Source: Faecalibacterium sp. An122
GTDB taxonomy: Bacteria > Bacillota > Clostridia > Oscillospirales > Ruminococcaceae
Length of the DNA stretch: 64,000 nucleotides
Direction: 5' to 3'
Assembly: GCF_002160895.1 (NCBI RefSeq)
Contig: NZ_NFLL01000005.1
Coordinates: 96,252-160,251, forward strand
Shown here: in pieces, positions 11,969-20,284 of the stretch
Layout of the letters: each line of letters starts with the position of its first letter
How positions within the stretch are numbered: the stretch's first letter is position 1
Notes under the pieces: generated by a model
Told to the model about the DNA's origin: nothing
Databases searched by the model: none
What the model saw: only the letters and a program-made list of their open reading frames with translations
Made by a program: the position numbers and the translations under genes

Positions 11969-13123
11969 TTATTTGATGCTGTAGAGCATACATATGTGAA
12001 GCCCATAGAAGCCGATGCCTGCGGATTCCAGGAAACGATCCATATTTGGCTGCCAGTTATAGGAAGGGTAGAATACATAGCTGGAGTAGGAAATATAGCC
12101 TTTGCCGGTTTTGCTCTTCAGCTCGCTCAAAACAGTGTCTTTGTTCTCACCGCGGGCGATCCGGAGGGCAGCTCTGGACATCTCGGCGTCCCAGGACATG
12201 GGACTGACGCCGGCGGCCGACCGGGCTTCGTTGATATGAGTGAAATAGTTATACCCCTGCCCAAAGCCGTAGGCTGCCGGGACAGTGCCGCTGGCTATAA
12301 TATTGCTCTGCACCACGTCGGCAGCATACAGGATGTATTTGTCCGGCACTTCTTCATAGGTTTTGCAGAAGCGGAGATACCGGATGGCACCATCGGCGGC
12401 GATGTTGTCCTCCACCTGGGGGTCAAAGACATAGTCCACCCCGTGGATGTTGATGACGCACCAGGCGTGGCCGGTGTAGCCGCCGGCAGCCCGGTGGGTC
12501 TGGCCGGTTTGGATTCTGGCGTCAAAACCGATCATCCGGGCCAGCACCGCAAATGCAGCCGAATAATTGTCGCATACGCCCACCCGCTGGGTCATGATGG
12601 AATAGGCATCCTCTGCGAGCCAGCCGCCCTGGTTCAGATTGGACAGGACACTGCCATAGGAGCAATTTTGAATCAGCCAGTCATAGCAGCCCCGGAGCTG
12701 TTCGTAGGGTGTGGAGCCGCCCACCTGGGCCAGGATTTGGTCTGCCACCGTCAGCAGCGGTTCCGGCCAGTTGCGGTCGGGGGTAAGGGTGGCGTTGGCG
12801 ATGCGGGCCTCTGCTCCGGTAAGGCTCTGCTGGGTCTGGTAAGCCTGCTGGGCATTTTCCTCCAGCACAAAAGGCTGCCCGGTCCGCAGGGAATAGGCGG
12901 CCCGGCCTTCGCTGGCGCCAAAGTTCAGATAGTGCAGATAGAGATCTTCCAGATAGAGGTCTCGCCCGTAGGCTTGCATCAAGTCCGGGTTATCGCTGAC
13001 ATAGCGGGCAAAGTCAAAGTCGCTCACAGGGTCCGCCGCACTGGCCCCCATGGCCAACATCCCGCAGCTTGCCGCCAGCACCACCAGGAAGAACAACGCA
13101 CGGTAAAGATGTCGTTTCATCAT
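11969..13123 (-). CDS. Secreted transglutaminase-like cysteine protease-fold protein
   Basis: This 384-residue protein has a signal peptide (MMKRHLYRALFFLVV through GASAAD). Residues about 135-260 form a transglutaminase-like core with the triad visible as Cys in RVGVCDNYSAAF, His in TGHAWCVIN and Asp in YVFDPQVED. The C-terminal 90 residues resemble part of a CAP/SCP domain (NEARSAAGVSPMSWDAEMSRAA) and look short for a full one. GAGGAGG precedes ATG 13123. Such proteins act outside the membrane, possibly on cell-wall peptides or host protein; the substrate is unknown. It is a single gene. Confidence 0.82.
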   Translation of the reverse strand: MMKRHLYRALFFLVVLAASCGMLAMGASAADPVSDFDFARYVSDNPDLMQAYGRDLYLEDLYLHYLNFGASEGRAAYSLRTGQPFVLEENAQQAYQTQQSLTGAEARIANATLTPDRNWPEPLLTVADQILAQVGGSTPYEQLRGCYDWLIQNCSYGSVLSNLNQGGWLAEDAYSIMTQRVGVCDNYSAAFAVLARMIGFDARIQTGQTHRAAGGYTGHAWCVINIHGVDYVFDPQVEDNIAADGAIRYLRFCKTYEEVPDKYILYAADVVQSNIIASGTVPAAYGFGQGYNYFTHINEARSAAGVSPMSWDAEMSRAALRIARGENKDTVLSELKSKTGKGYISYSSYVFYPSYNWQPNMDRFLESAGIGFYGLHICMLYSIK

Positions 13124-13301
13124 TGGATACCTCCTCACACGGCGGCTGCAAGAGCGCAGCCGCTCTTTTACTATAAAGATAGCAAAAAAGAGAGGTTGCG
13201 TAAAGCTTTTGGCGCAGAGATGTGATGTTTTTCTTCAAAGCGATAATAACAGCAGGCGTTCCACATGGGAAAACGACTGGCAAACATATTGGACAAAGAG
13301 A

Positions 13302-13343
13302 ATCACCCGCAGCTTCCCGAAGAACAGGAAGGCGGCGGGTGAT
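13302..13343 (-). terminator. Terminator after the XRE gene
   Basis: ATCACCCGC and GCGGGTGAT pair, with further pairing inside (GCTTCC with GGAAGG). On the minus strand it is followed by the modest TCTCTTTG. Confidence 0.6.
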
Positions 13344-13349
13344 CGGGTT

Positions 13350-13580
13350 TTATTCAAACTGCAAAAACTTGTAGGCCGGCACATCCAGCGCCTGGGCGAT
13401 CCGCAGCAGGGTGGTCAGGGAGATGGGCTTGTACATGCCGGGGGCTTCAATCTGGCCGATGTAGGAGGTGGCCACCCCCAGCTTGTCGGCCAGCTTTTCC
13501 TGAGTGTAACCCTGCAGTTTGCGGTAGTAGGCGACCTTCAGGCCGATCATTTTGTATTCCTGTTCAAATTCACGTTCCAT
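13350..13580 (-). CDS. XRE-family helix-turn-helix regulator
   Basis: This 76-residue protein is almost entirely a Cro/C1-type helix-turn-helix: GLKVAYYRKLQGYTQEKLAD then LGVATSYIGQIEAP and LLRIAQALDVPAYKFLQ. The ATG at 13580 has GAGG eight bases upstream; an in-frame GTG three codons earlier is possible. It lies beside the IS110 and recombinase module. Its target is unknown. Confidence 0.87.
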   Translation of the reverse strand: MEREFEQEYKMIGLKVAYYRKLQGYTQEKLADKLGVATSYIGQIEAPGMYKPISLTTLLRIAQALDVPAYKFLQFE

Positions 13581-13784
13581 GGCGTACACCTCATGTCTTC
13601 ATTGTACGGAAGAATGGAGTGATTTTTTATTCCATAAACATATTGTAATTATTACTGTAATAGTTATAATAATAAGTACAAAGGTTGTTGTTTTGCTTTG
13701 CTGCGTCCAAAATGCGCACAGCGGATCACAAAAGGCACGGCATGGGAAAGGGAGCCTGCAAATAAAAAGTCAAGCCCCCAAATG

Positions 13785-13811
13785 AAAAAACTTTCGCCCC
13801 AAAGCGAAAGT
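13785..13811 (-). terminator. Terminator after the IS110 transposase
   Basis: On the minus strand ACTTTCG and CGAAAGT form a stem followed by TTTTTT. It lies 75 bases past the transposase stop, so it may be part of the element or of the target. Confidence 0.7.
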
Positions 13812-13886
13812 AAAAAAGCGTACACCAAATCTGACCGGCGAGAAAACAACATCGCCAGTCTGGCAGAGAGGTATTTGAAATGGAAC

Positions 13887-15116
13887 TTACTCCTGTTCGG
13901 GCGGCTCACAGCCAGCCGCTGTGAGGCATTCTTTTACCCGTGCGTAGTAAATGCGCAGGAACTTGTTCTGCGCGGCGGTCATGTATACGAAGTAGGGCTT
14001 GCCTTCGGCGCGTTTCTTGTCCAGGAACTGGTACACCGGTTCGTCGGCCGGAGACTTCTTCAGGTAGGTGCAAACCACCTGGTAGAGGATCTTACGAAGA
14101 TGCGGAGAGCCTCGTTTGGTAGCCGGATTGCTCTGTGCGATGTGCTTGCCCGACTGGTTCACGGCCGGGTCAACGCCAGCGAACGCCACCAGCGAGCTGC
14201 GGTGGGCAAAGCGGCGGACGTCGCCGATCTCAGCGATCAGCTGGGCGGCGGTGACATCCCCCACGCCGTACATGGCCCGTACCGTCTCGTATTCGGGAAG
14301 CTGCTGAGCCAGGCGGATCATTTCCTGCCGCAGGGCTGCCGTTGCGGCACGCGCATCGGTGAGCTGCCTGGCAGCCGTTGTAATCAGCATCTTGGTATTG
14401 CTGTTCCTGGGCAGCGTCGTGTAGCACTGGCGGCTGCCGGCATATACGTCAATAGCTTTATCGGGGCTGAAGTTGTAACCTTTTCGCTTGCACCACTTCC
14501 GGTAGCGCTCGGTGAACGTCTCCTGCGATATGCGGCACAGGCAGTCGCGGTGCCAGAAAGTCATGACAAAGTCCACCCATTTCTGGTGGCCGTCAGGACG
14601 CTCCGGGCTGGAGAACAGTTCGTTCACGCCGGGATATACCTTGTCGGTCAGAGAAATGAGATTGTTTTGCAGCGCCACGTTGGTTTTCATGTATAGGTCG
14701 TACTGGCGGCTGTAGAGTTTCAGTTGTTGTCGAATTGCATCCATAAGTGTATATTCCTGCAATTTGACCCAGTTGTCAAGAGCGTATTTGGCGATCTTCA
14801 TTGCGTCCGCTTTGTCGGTCTTGACTTTCCGAATGGAACCGCCGCCGCTCTGCTTAATGTAGAGCGGGTTCAGCACAGATACATAAATTCCGTATTCGTG
14901 CAGTGCCGCTGCCACAGGCTCATGGTAACGGCCGGTCGCTTCCATGACAACTCTTGTTTCCTCGCCCAGGCCAATAATGGCATTTGCCATCTGCTCCAGA
15001 CCAAGTTCTGTGTGAGGAAACTCGCGGGGGGTAAGAGCCACTTCCCCCATTGGCCGCAGGGCGGCCACCATGCTTTTACATTTGGATACATCGATCCCGA
15101 CTGCGTTTATTTTCAA
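13887..15116 (-). CDS. IS110-family transposase
   Basis: This 409-residue recombinase has an N-terminal RuvC-like DEDD domain (GIDVSKCKS; Glu in VVMEATGRYHEP; Asp in KTDKADAMKIA) and a C-terminal Transposase_20 domain (about 265-350) with the serine region SNPATKRGSPHLRKIL. IS110 proteins work with a bridge RNA that base-pairs with target and donor DNA. The start is uncertain: the frame opens with TTG at 15116 immediately after AGGAGG, which is too close. An ATA two codons further would have ideal spacing. Domains appear intact. Confidence 0.92.
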   Translation of the reverse strand: MKINAVGIDVSKCKSMVAALRPMGEVALTPREFPHTELGLEQMANAIIGLGEETRVVMEATGRYHEPVAAALHEYGIYVSVLNPLYIKQSGGGSIRKVKTDKADAMKIAKYALDNWVKLQEYTLMDAIRQQLKLYSRQYDLYMKTNVALQNNLISLTDKVYPGVNELFSSPERPDGHQKWVDFVMTFWHRDCLCRISQETFTERYRKWCKRKGYNFSPDKAIDVYAGSRQCYTTLPRNSNTKMLITTAARQLTDARAATAALRQEMIRLAQQLPEYETVRAMYGVGDVTAAQLIAEIGDVRRFAHRSSLVAFAGVDPAVNQSGKHIAQSNPATKRGSPHLRKILYQVVCTYLKKSPADEPVYQFLDKKRAEGKPYFVYMTAAQNKFLRIYYARVKECLTAAGCEPPEQE

Positions 15117-15119
15117 CCT

Positions 15120-15310
15120 CCTGGATTTTGAATTTGGCCTTCCCGCCTTTTTCTCATCGCTTGTTCAATCTCCTGGGGTTGACACGAACGCGCCAAAAGC
15201 TGGCGGTACTACCTGCGCAAATCGAATACTGCGAATGAGAAAGGCGGCTGACGGACTCCCTTGCGGGCGTGCTGGCCCTTGGTCAATCAAGTCAGGCCAT
15301 TCCTCTCTCA
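15120..15310 (-). ncRNA. Probable bridge RNA region of the IS110 element
   Basis: This is the non-coding stretch just upstream of the transposase, where IS110-group elements encode their bridge RNA. An outer stem is visible between 15143-15159 and 15232-15247 (CCGCCTTT and AGAAAGGCGG core), and an inner hairpin CGCCA-loop-TGGCG at 15191-15206. Assignment rests on position and structure; I could not match the guide loops to target or donor sequences. Confidence 0.5.
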
Positions 15311-15417
15311 TTCTAACAGCTTCAGCTCTGAGATGGAAAAAGACACGGCTGGCTGCCGTGCCTTTCACCGTATCTTTATTGTAGGAGGTCAAACCTACGG
15401 CAACTGAGCTGGCAGCG

Positions 15418-15846
15418 GTGTCCAGAGCAGCACCTGAAGAACGCCCCAGCCTTGTGGCGGAGATTTGCAGGCCACGGCAGGAGAAACGAACAGCCCGGGA
15501 AAAACAGGTAGCCCAAGAGAAGGCCGTTATCCAAGAAGCAGCGGCTGCTTTACCGGAGCCTCCCAAGCCAACCAGCGGGCGGCGAAGCCAAAGCAGAAAG
15601 GTTCTGGAATCCATCCAGGAAATCTCGAAAAAAATGCTCCAGGCCAGCAGCGATATCGAAGAAGCGGACGTTTTCGGCGAGATGGAGGACGCTCTGGACA
15701 GCCTGATCTTCCGCTGGAACACCTGTTTGCAGAACAACCCGGAGCTCTGCCTCTCAGGGCTGGAGGGCATCCGGCGGATTGGGGAACAGGGTATGGAATT
15801 TATTAAAAACTTTGAACAATCTATCCGTGAAGCCAACGCCGGATGA
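15418..15846 (+). CDS. Small charged protein preceding the serine recombinase
   Basis: This protein of about 142 residues is very Glu/Arg/Gln-rich at the N-terminus (probable coiled coil, about 15-50) and has a helical C-terminal half with ALDSLIFRWNTCLQ. I do not recognise the family. The frame is open back to 15385; a strong AGGAGG at 15383-15388 would suit an initiator at 15397, where the codon is ACG. The first usable codon is GTG 15418. It probably belongs to the mobile unit with the recombinase. Confidence 0.55.
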   Translation: MSRAAPEERPSLVAEICRPRQEKRTAREKQVAQEKAVIQEAAAALPEPPKPTSGRRSQSRKVLESIQEISKKMLQASSDIEEADVFGEMEDALDSLIFRWNTCLQNNPELCLSGLEGIRRIGEQGMEFIKNFEQSIREANAG

Positions 15847-15896
15847 GTTGAAACATTCCGATCGACATCCTCAACGAAACAAAATGTATGTGATAA

Positions 15897-16055
15897 GATG
15901 GAGGTGCCAAAACCAAGAACAACAAGATTGATGAACTCTATGCAGCGGTTGCCCTGATCGAAATTCTGATGAAGAAAGGTCTGGTCAACCCGGAAACCTA
16001 CGCCAACGTGGTTCGCAACACAAGCAAAGCCCCTGCCAAGGGGCACAGCATTTAA
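15897..16055 (+). CDS. Small ORF directly upstream of the serine recombinase, start unclear
   Basis: An open frame encodes KTKNNKIDELYAAVALIEIL and on to a stop at 16053-16055, 20 bases before the recombinase ATG. The protein-like composition and a GGAGG at 15900-15904 suggest a real gene of about 50 residues. No canonical start codon exists in frame near the ribosome-binding site; an ATG at 15898 is out of frame by one base. It may be a slightly damaged gene or use a rare start. Function unknown. Confidence 0.5.
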   Translation, partial: DGGAKTKNNKIDELYAAVALIEILMKKGLVNPETYANVVRNTSKAPAKGHSI

Positions 16056-16075
16056 GAAACAAGGAGGGCGGCATT

Positions 16076-17905
16076 ATGATGCGGGACGATTACAACTATC
16101 GCTTTAAGCTGACGGACTACACCCAGTTGGACCGGAACCGGAAGCGGAAGGTGGCCGTCTATGGCCGGGTATCCACCGAGCACGAGGCGCAGATTGCTGC
16201 CCTGGAAAACCAGATGCAGTGGTATGACGATCAGGCGCGGTATCATCCCAATTGGGAGATTCAGGACCGGTATATAGACGAGGGCATTACCGGTACCCAG
16301 GCCAAGAAAAGGCCCTCCTTTCTGCGGATGATTGACGACGCCCGGCAGGGCAAATTCGATCTGATTGTAACCCGTGAGGTCTGCCGGTTCGCCCGGAACG
16401 TGGTGGACACCCTGGTCATCACCCGGGAGCTGAAAGGCATCGGGGTGGAAGTCTACTTCATCGAGGACAACATCTGGACCATGGATGGCGACGGCGAGCT
16501 TCGCCTCTCCCTGATGGCCACCCTGGCCCAGGAGGAGAGCCGCAAGACCTCTGAGCGGGTCCGGGCGGGCCAGAAGGTGAGCCGGGAAAAAGGCGTGCTG
16601 TACGGCAACGGCAATATCCTGGGCTACGACCGGGTTGGAGATACTTATCAAATCAACGAGGAGCAGGCCGAGACGGTGCGGATGATCTTCGACCTGTATC
16701 TGCAGGGGAAGGGCTCTTTGCAGATTGCCAACGAGCTGAACGCCCGGCACCGGAAGAGCGCCATGGGGCTGGTGAAGTGGTGCGCATCCAGTGTGGTGCG
16801 TGTTCTGAAAAACGCTACCTACACTGGCACCAAGTGCTACAATAAATCCCGGAGCAACAACTACCTGGAACAGCACCGGGTGCTGAACCTGGACGCATCC
16901 ACCTATCAATATCACGAAGGAGATTTCCCGGCCATTGTCTCCAAAGAAATCTGGAACAAGGCTCAGAGCATCCGAATCAACCGGAGAAAGGCGGTGGCCC
17001 TGCGGGACGGCAAGGTAACCATCAGCAACCGGAGTTCCGAGGACATCTGGGTCAACAAGTTGCGGTGCAGCTGCGGCTACGCCTGCCGCCGGGACAAGTG
17101 GCACGTCCGCAAAGACGGCAGCATCTCCTACGGGTACCAGTGCTACAACCGGATCAACAACGGCTCCAAACAGAAGCGGGAAGAGATGGGCCTGGACAGC
17201 GAGGGCTACTGCGGGATTCGGATGTACGGGGACTGGAAGCTGGAGATGATGGCCGACACCCTCTTTGAGCAGCTGCTGGGGGACAAGCACCAGATCATCC
17301 AGACCGCCCTGGAGTTGCTGAAAAAATACTACAAGGAGACCAGCCGGAAAGATCAACAGGGGAACAGCGAGCGGAAGATCCAGCTGGAGCGGATTGACAC
17401 CCGGCTGCGGAACCTGACCGTCATGCGGGCGGACGGGGAGATCAGAAAGGAGAAATACCAGGAGCTGCGGGATCAGCTGGAGGCCGAGAAGAGCCGCCTG
17501 GAGGAAGAACAGAAAAAGGCAGAGTCGGTAGAGTGCCGGGAGGCTATGGACCTGGACCGGATTCAGCAGGCGCTGGAAGAACTGGTCCACCTGAAAGGAA
17601 AGGGGGTCAGCCGGGAGCTGGTGGACCAGATCGTCTACCGGGTGACGCCGGTGTCCGAGACCCACTTCGAGTGGTACCTCCATTTGGGCCCCGGAACCGA
17701 TGCCCAGGTGGGCCTTCTGGTGGAGGGCAAAAAGGGAAACTGTGTGCCCTCGGTAAACGGTATCAGGGGGTTCTTAAACCCTGGTGAAGTGAAAACGGAC
17801 GTGGCTGCGAATCGAATTTTAGGCTCCCTACCGACAGAGCAGCTACACAGGCTGCCTTTAAGAACCCCGCAAACCTTTGCCCAGTTCCAGTGTAAGGTTG
17901 TATAA
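16076..17905 (+). CDS. Large serine recombinase
   Basis: This 609-residue site-specific recombinase begins after AAGGAGG. The catalytic resolvase domain (about 25-170) shows nucleophile Ser33 in YGRVSTEHE and the arginine motif TREVCRFARN. The recombinase domain follows (about 195-300), then a zinc-ribbon-like segment with paired cysteines (RCSCGYACRR and YQCYN), a charged coiled coil (about 440-510) and a short tail. Enzymes of this class integrate and excise phages and conjugative or Tn4451-type elements. No cargo genes of such an element are obvious nearby, so it may be a relic or belong to a minimal unit with the two small ORFs before it. Confidence 0.92.
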   Translation: MMRDDYNYRFKLTDYTQLDRNRKRKVAVYGRVSTEHEAQIAALENQMQWYDDQARYHPNWEIQDRYIDEGITGTQAKKRPSFLRMIDDARQGKFDLIVTREVCRFARNVVDTLVITRELKGIGVEVYFIEDNIWTMDGDGELRLSLMATLAQEESRKTSERVRAGQKVSREKGVLYGNGNILGYDRVGDTYQINEEQAETVRMIFDLYLQGKGSLQIANELNARHRKSAMGLVKWCASSVVRVLKNATYTGTKCYNKSRSNNYLEQHRVLNLDASTYQYHEGDFPAIVSKEIWNKAQSIRINRRKAVALRDGKVTISNRSSEDIWVNKLRCSCGYACRRDKWHVRKDGSISYGYQCYNRINNGSKQKREEMGLDSEGYCGIRMYGDWKLEMMADTLFEQLLGDKHQIIQTALELLKKYYKETSRKDQQGNSERKIQLERIDTRLRNLTVMRADGEIRKEKYQELRDQLEAEKSRLEEEQKKAESVECREAMDLDRIQQALEELVHLKGKGVSRELVDQIVYRVTPVSETHFEWYLHLGPGTDAQVGLLVEGKKGNCVPSVNGIRGFLNPGEVKTDVAANRILGSLPTEQLHRLPLRTPQTFAQFQCKVV

Positions 17906-17911
17906 AGTTTA

Positions 17912-17957
17912 AAGCGTGCCCCTCCTGTCTGCAACAAGACGGGAGGGGCGCTTTTTT
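17912..17957 (+). terminator. Intrinsic terminator after the serine recombinase
   Basis: A long G+C stem (AGCGTGCCCCTCC region with GGAGGGGCGCT) is followed by TTTTTT. Confidence 0.92.
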
Positions 17958-18103
17958 ACATGAGCCTTGGAGCCCGACGAACTCCCACCCCACTACCTAC
18001 CTCCTGGTTCCAACCGTGGACGCCGCTTGATAAGGCACAACAGGGGACCTGCCGTCACACCCCGCCGCCCGCCCGGGCAGGTGAGGAATGGCGGAAGGAG
18101 GGG

Positions 18104-18112
18104 TGGTATAAT
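18104..18112 (+). promoter_or_regulatory. Extended -10 promoter before the 18241 gene
   Basis: TGGTATAAT is an extended -10 element; a second one, TGCTATGAT, lies at 18124-18132. No good -35 is needed for this type. The leader to ATG 18241 is about 120 bases. Confidence 0.6.
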
Positions 18113-18240
18113 AGACAGATCTGTGCTATGATAGAGCCAAACATCCAAATCGCCCGTACCCAGAACAGATTTGGCAGCGACCTTTTGTGCATCCGTGCAA
18201 AAAGAAACAAAAAAGAACAATCGTGAAAAGGAGAGTTTCC

Positions 18241-18654
18241 ATGCTTGTAGGAGAGGCCGTAAAAGTCAAGTTCAGCATCTTTAAAAACCGGTTCGCCTTT
18301 GAATGCGGCAGCCATGGCGTCACCCTGGAGAAGATCGGCGGGGGAATCTGCCTGTATGCCACCGACAGCAGCCATGAGGAAATCTACTGCGCCATGCCGC
18401 TGGGCCTGGAGCGGGATTTCAAGGACAGCGCCTATTACATCTACGCGCCCAATGATCACCAGATGCTGCTGCGGGTCCACAAGGCGGTGATGCTGGTGGA
18501 TTTTGAGGGGAAGTGGTGTTCCACCAACGTCAAGGACTTCCGGGTCTATGGCTCCAAGCTGTGGGGTCAGGACTGCCTGATCCCCTGGAAAGACGAGTAC
18601 ACCCGGATCTACAACGCCGCCGAAAAGGCCCGCATCGCCGCCGGAGAGTCCTGA
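18241..18654 (+). CDS. Conserved-looking protein of unknown function
   Basis: This 137-residue soluble protein has no signal peptide or membrane segment. It is rich in beta-strand-forming sequence (VKVKFSIFKNRFAFECGSHG, YYIYAPNDHQMLLRVHKAV) and ends with a short charged helix. AAAGGAG precedes the ATG. It is 34 bases upstream of the AraC regulator of the polysaccharide locus and probably shares its transcript. I do not recognise the family. Confidence 0.65.
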   Translation: MLVGEAVKVKFSIFKNRFAFECGSHGVTLEKIGGGICLYATDSSHEEIYCAMPLGLERDFKDSAYYIYAPNDHQMLLRVHKAVMLVDFEGKWCSTNVKDFRVYGSKLWGQDCLIPWKDEYTRIYNAAEKARIAAGES

Positions 18655-18688
18655 CCGGCGTCTTTGTCCAATCCAGCGAGGTAACAAA

Positions 18689-19468
18689 ATGAACAGGATT
18701 ATGTACGTGGGGGAACATCCCAAAATTTACAATGTCCGCATGCACAAACACGATCACTGGGAAGTGGTTTACTGTACGGCAGGGGAGGGCACCTTCCGGT
18801 TTGAGGAACAGCCCTCCATCACCTATTCCGCCGGCGAGACCGTTGTCATCCCGCCCCGAATGGCCCACGCCAACTCCAGCACCGAGGGATTTGCCAACAT
18901 CCATATCATGCTGGATTCCCCGTCTTTTCCCTTCCAGGACGCCTTCCGGGTGGCGGACGAGGACGGCAGCCTGGCCCATGCCTTTGCCCAGGTCCGTCTG
19001 TATCATATGTCCGACCGCAAGCGCCACGAGCTGGTGCTGGCCTCTCTGGGCGAGCTGATCGCCAGCTACATTGTGGTGTTCCGCAGCAATGTGGAGTTTT
19101 CCCAGCCGGTGGCCCAGATCCGGGCCAGCATCATGGAGAACTTTGACCGCTCCGACTACCAGCTGGATGAGTTCATCCGGACCCTGCCCTTCCACTACGA
19201 CTACCTGCGCAAGCTGTTTAAAAAAGAGGTGGGGCTGTCTCCGCTGGAGTATCTGACCGACGTCCGGATGAAAACCGCCGAGCGCCTTTTGACCCTGTGG
19301 GCGGCGGGATACACCATCGCCGAAATCGCCGAAATGTGCGGGTTTGACAATGCCCTGTACTTTTCGCGGGTGTTCAAAAAATACTATGGCTGCGCTCCGT
19401 CCCAGTTCATGAAAGACAAGGCCGGCGTCTATTCCAATGTGCCGGATCGGACAGAACTGGAAACCTGA
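18689..19468 (+). CDS. AraC-family regulator of the glycosaminoglycan locus
   Basis: This 259-residue protein has an N-terminal cupin sensor domain (about 10-90; HKHDHWEVVYCTAGEGTFRF, IPPRMAHAN) and a C-terminal double helix-turn-helix (about 160-250; YDYLRKLFKKEVGLSPLEYL and AGYTIAEIAEMCGFDNALYF). It likely senses a sugar and activates the PTS and lyase genes that begin 366 bases downstream. GAGGTAAC precedes the start. Confidence 0.9.
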   Translation: MNRIMYVGEHPKIYNVRMHKHDHWEVVYCTAGEGTFRFEEQPSITYSAGETVVIPPRMAHANSSTEGFANIHIMLDSPSFPFQDAFRVADEDGSLAHAFAQVRLYHMSDRKRHELVLASLGELIASYIVVFRSNVEFSQPVAQIRASIMENFDRSDYQLDEFIRTLPFHYDYLRKLFKKEVGLSPLEYLTDVRMKTAERLLTLWAAGYTIAEIAEMCGFDNALYFSRVFKKYYGCAPSQFMKDKAGVYSNVPDRTELET

Positions 19469-19522
19469 CCCCGCGCGGGAAAACTGCAGAGAAAACAGAG
19501 CGGGACTTTACCGCCTTTCGCG

Positions 19523-19563
19523 AAAAAACGCCGTACAGCGATCAAAGCTGTATGGCGTTTTTT
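19523..19563 (+). terminator. Intrinsic terminator after the AraC gene
   Basis: AAAAAACGCC-G-TACAGC pairs with GCTGTA-T-GGCGTTTTTT, a near-perfect stem with a T tail. Confidence 0.92.
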
Positions 19564-19643
19564 ACAATTTTAAGATTTTCATTTTGTGCGCTTTTACAAA
19601 CGCAGCTGTGAGAAGGCTGAAATCTGCAGCCAAAATATCCGTT

Positions 19644-19700
19644 TCGTGAATGAAATGTGTCGTAAAAGGTATTCAAGTGGAGGACGCGGGACGGTATACT
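19644..19700 (+). promoter_or_regulatory. Promoter and possible AraC sites of the PTS operon
   Basis: -10 TATACT (19695-19700) lies 17 bases from a weak -35 TTCAAG (19672-19677). Just upstream are two direct half-sites, TCGTGAA (19644-19650) and TCGTAAA (19660-19666). A weak -35 with adjacent direct repeats is the layout expected for AraC-type activation. The leader is about 130 bases. Confidence 0.5.
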
Positions 19701-19834
19701 GTAGGTACAGTTGAGCGGCGGCAAACACACCGCCGGGCACAGCCGAAACGGCTGGAGATTGGCGCCCGGCGCCCGGCTTGGAAGCGCCGGACGGCGCCGG
19801 CAGATACGCGATTGGATGAAGGAGGATGTCTACT

Positions 19835-20269
19835 ATGGTCAGCATTTTGATTATCGGCCACGGCAACTTTGCCACCGGTGCTTTGAGCGCAACCCGCCTG
19901 GTTGCAGGCGCACCGGAAAATGTATATGCGCTGGATTTCCCCGAGGGAATGAGCGCAGAGGAGCTGAAGGAGGCCATGCAGGCCCGTCTGGCCGCCATCG
20001 AGACCCCGGAGATCCTGGTGATGGCTGACCTGGCCGGCGGCACCCCCTTCCGCACCGCGGTGGAGCTGAAGATGACCATGCCGGAAAAGCAGATCCGGGT
20101 GGTGGCCGGCACCAGCATGCCGGCCCTGATGGAAGCCGCCTTCTCCTCGGACAGCATGGACCTGGCCGAGCTCACCGCCGATGTGATTCAGACCGGCGTG
20201 GAAGGCTTTGTGGACTGGGATGCCCAGACCACAGAGGAGGAAGAGCCGGAGTTTGAGGACGGCCTGTAA
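19835..20269 (+). CDS. PTS mannose-family EIIA subunit
   Basis: This 144-residue cytoplasmic phosphocarrier has phospho-His9 in ILIIGHGNFATGA and the EIIA-Man fold sequence MADLAGGTPFRTA. The C-terminal acidic tail is EEEEPEFEDGL. I chose ATG 19835 (AAGGAGG nine bases upstream) over the ATG that directly follows the ribosome-binding site. It is the first gene of the operon and passes phosphate to EIIB (21518). Confidence 0.93.
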   Translation: MVSILIIGHGNFATGALSATRLVAGAPENVYALDFPEGMSAEELKEAMQARLAAIETPEILVMADLAGGTPFRTAVELKMTMPEKQIRVVAGTSMPALMEAAFSSDSMDLAELTADVIQTGVEGFVDWDAQTTEEEEPEFEDGL

Positions 20270-20284
20270 GGCGGAGGGATCGAA

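Larger units (their letters stand above)
13820..15320 (-). mobile_element. IS110-family insertion sequence (limits approximate)
   Basis: A single DEDD transposase gene with about 200 bases of structured non-coding DNA upstream of it is the IS110-group layout. IS110 elements lack long terminal inverted repeats and often make no target duplication, so I could not fix the ends by eye. The right limit falls before the small ORF at 15397, the left limit between the transposase stop and the XRE gene. Confidence 0.65.

Noticed and set aside
16076..17905. Serine recombinase as part of a complete Tn4451-like or conjugative element
   Set aside because: No mobilisation, relaxase or resistance genes lie within reach; only two small ORFs and an IS110 accompany it.
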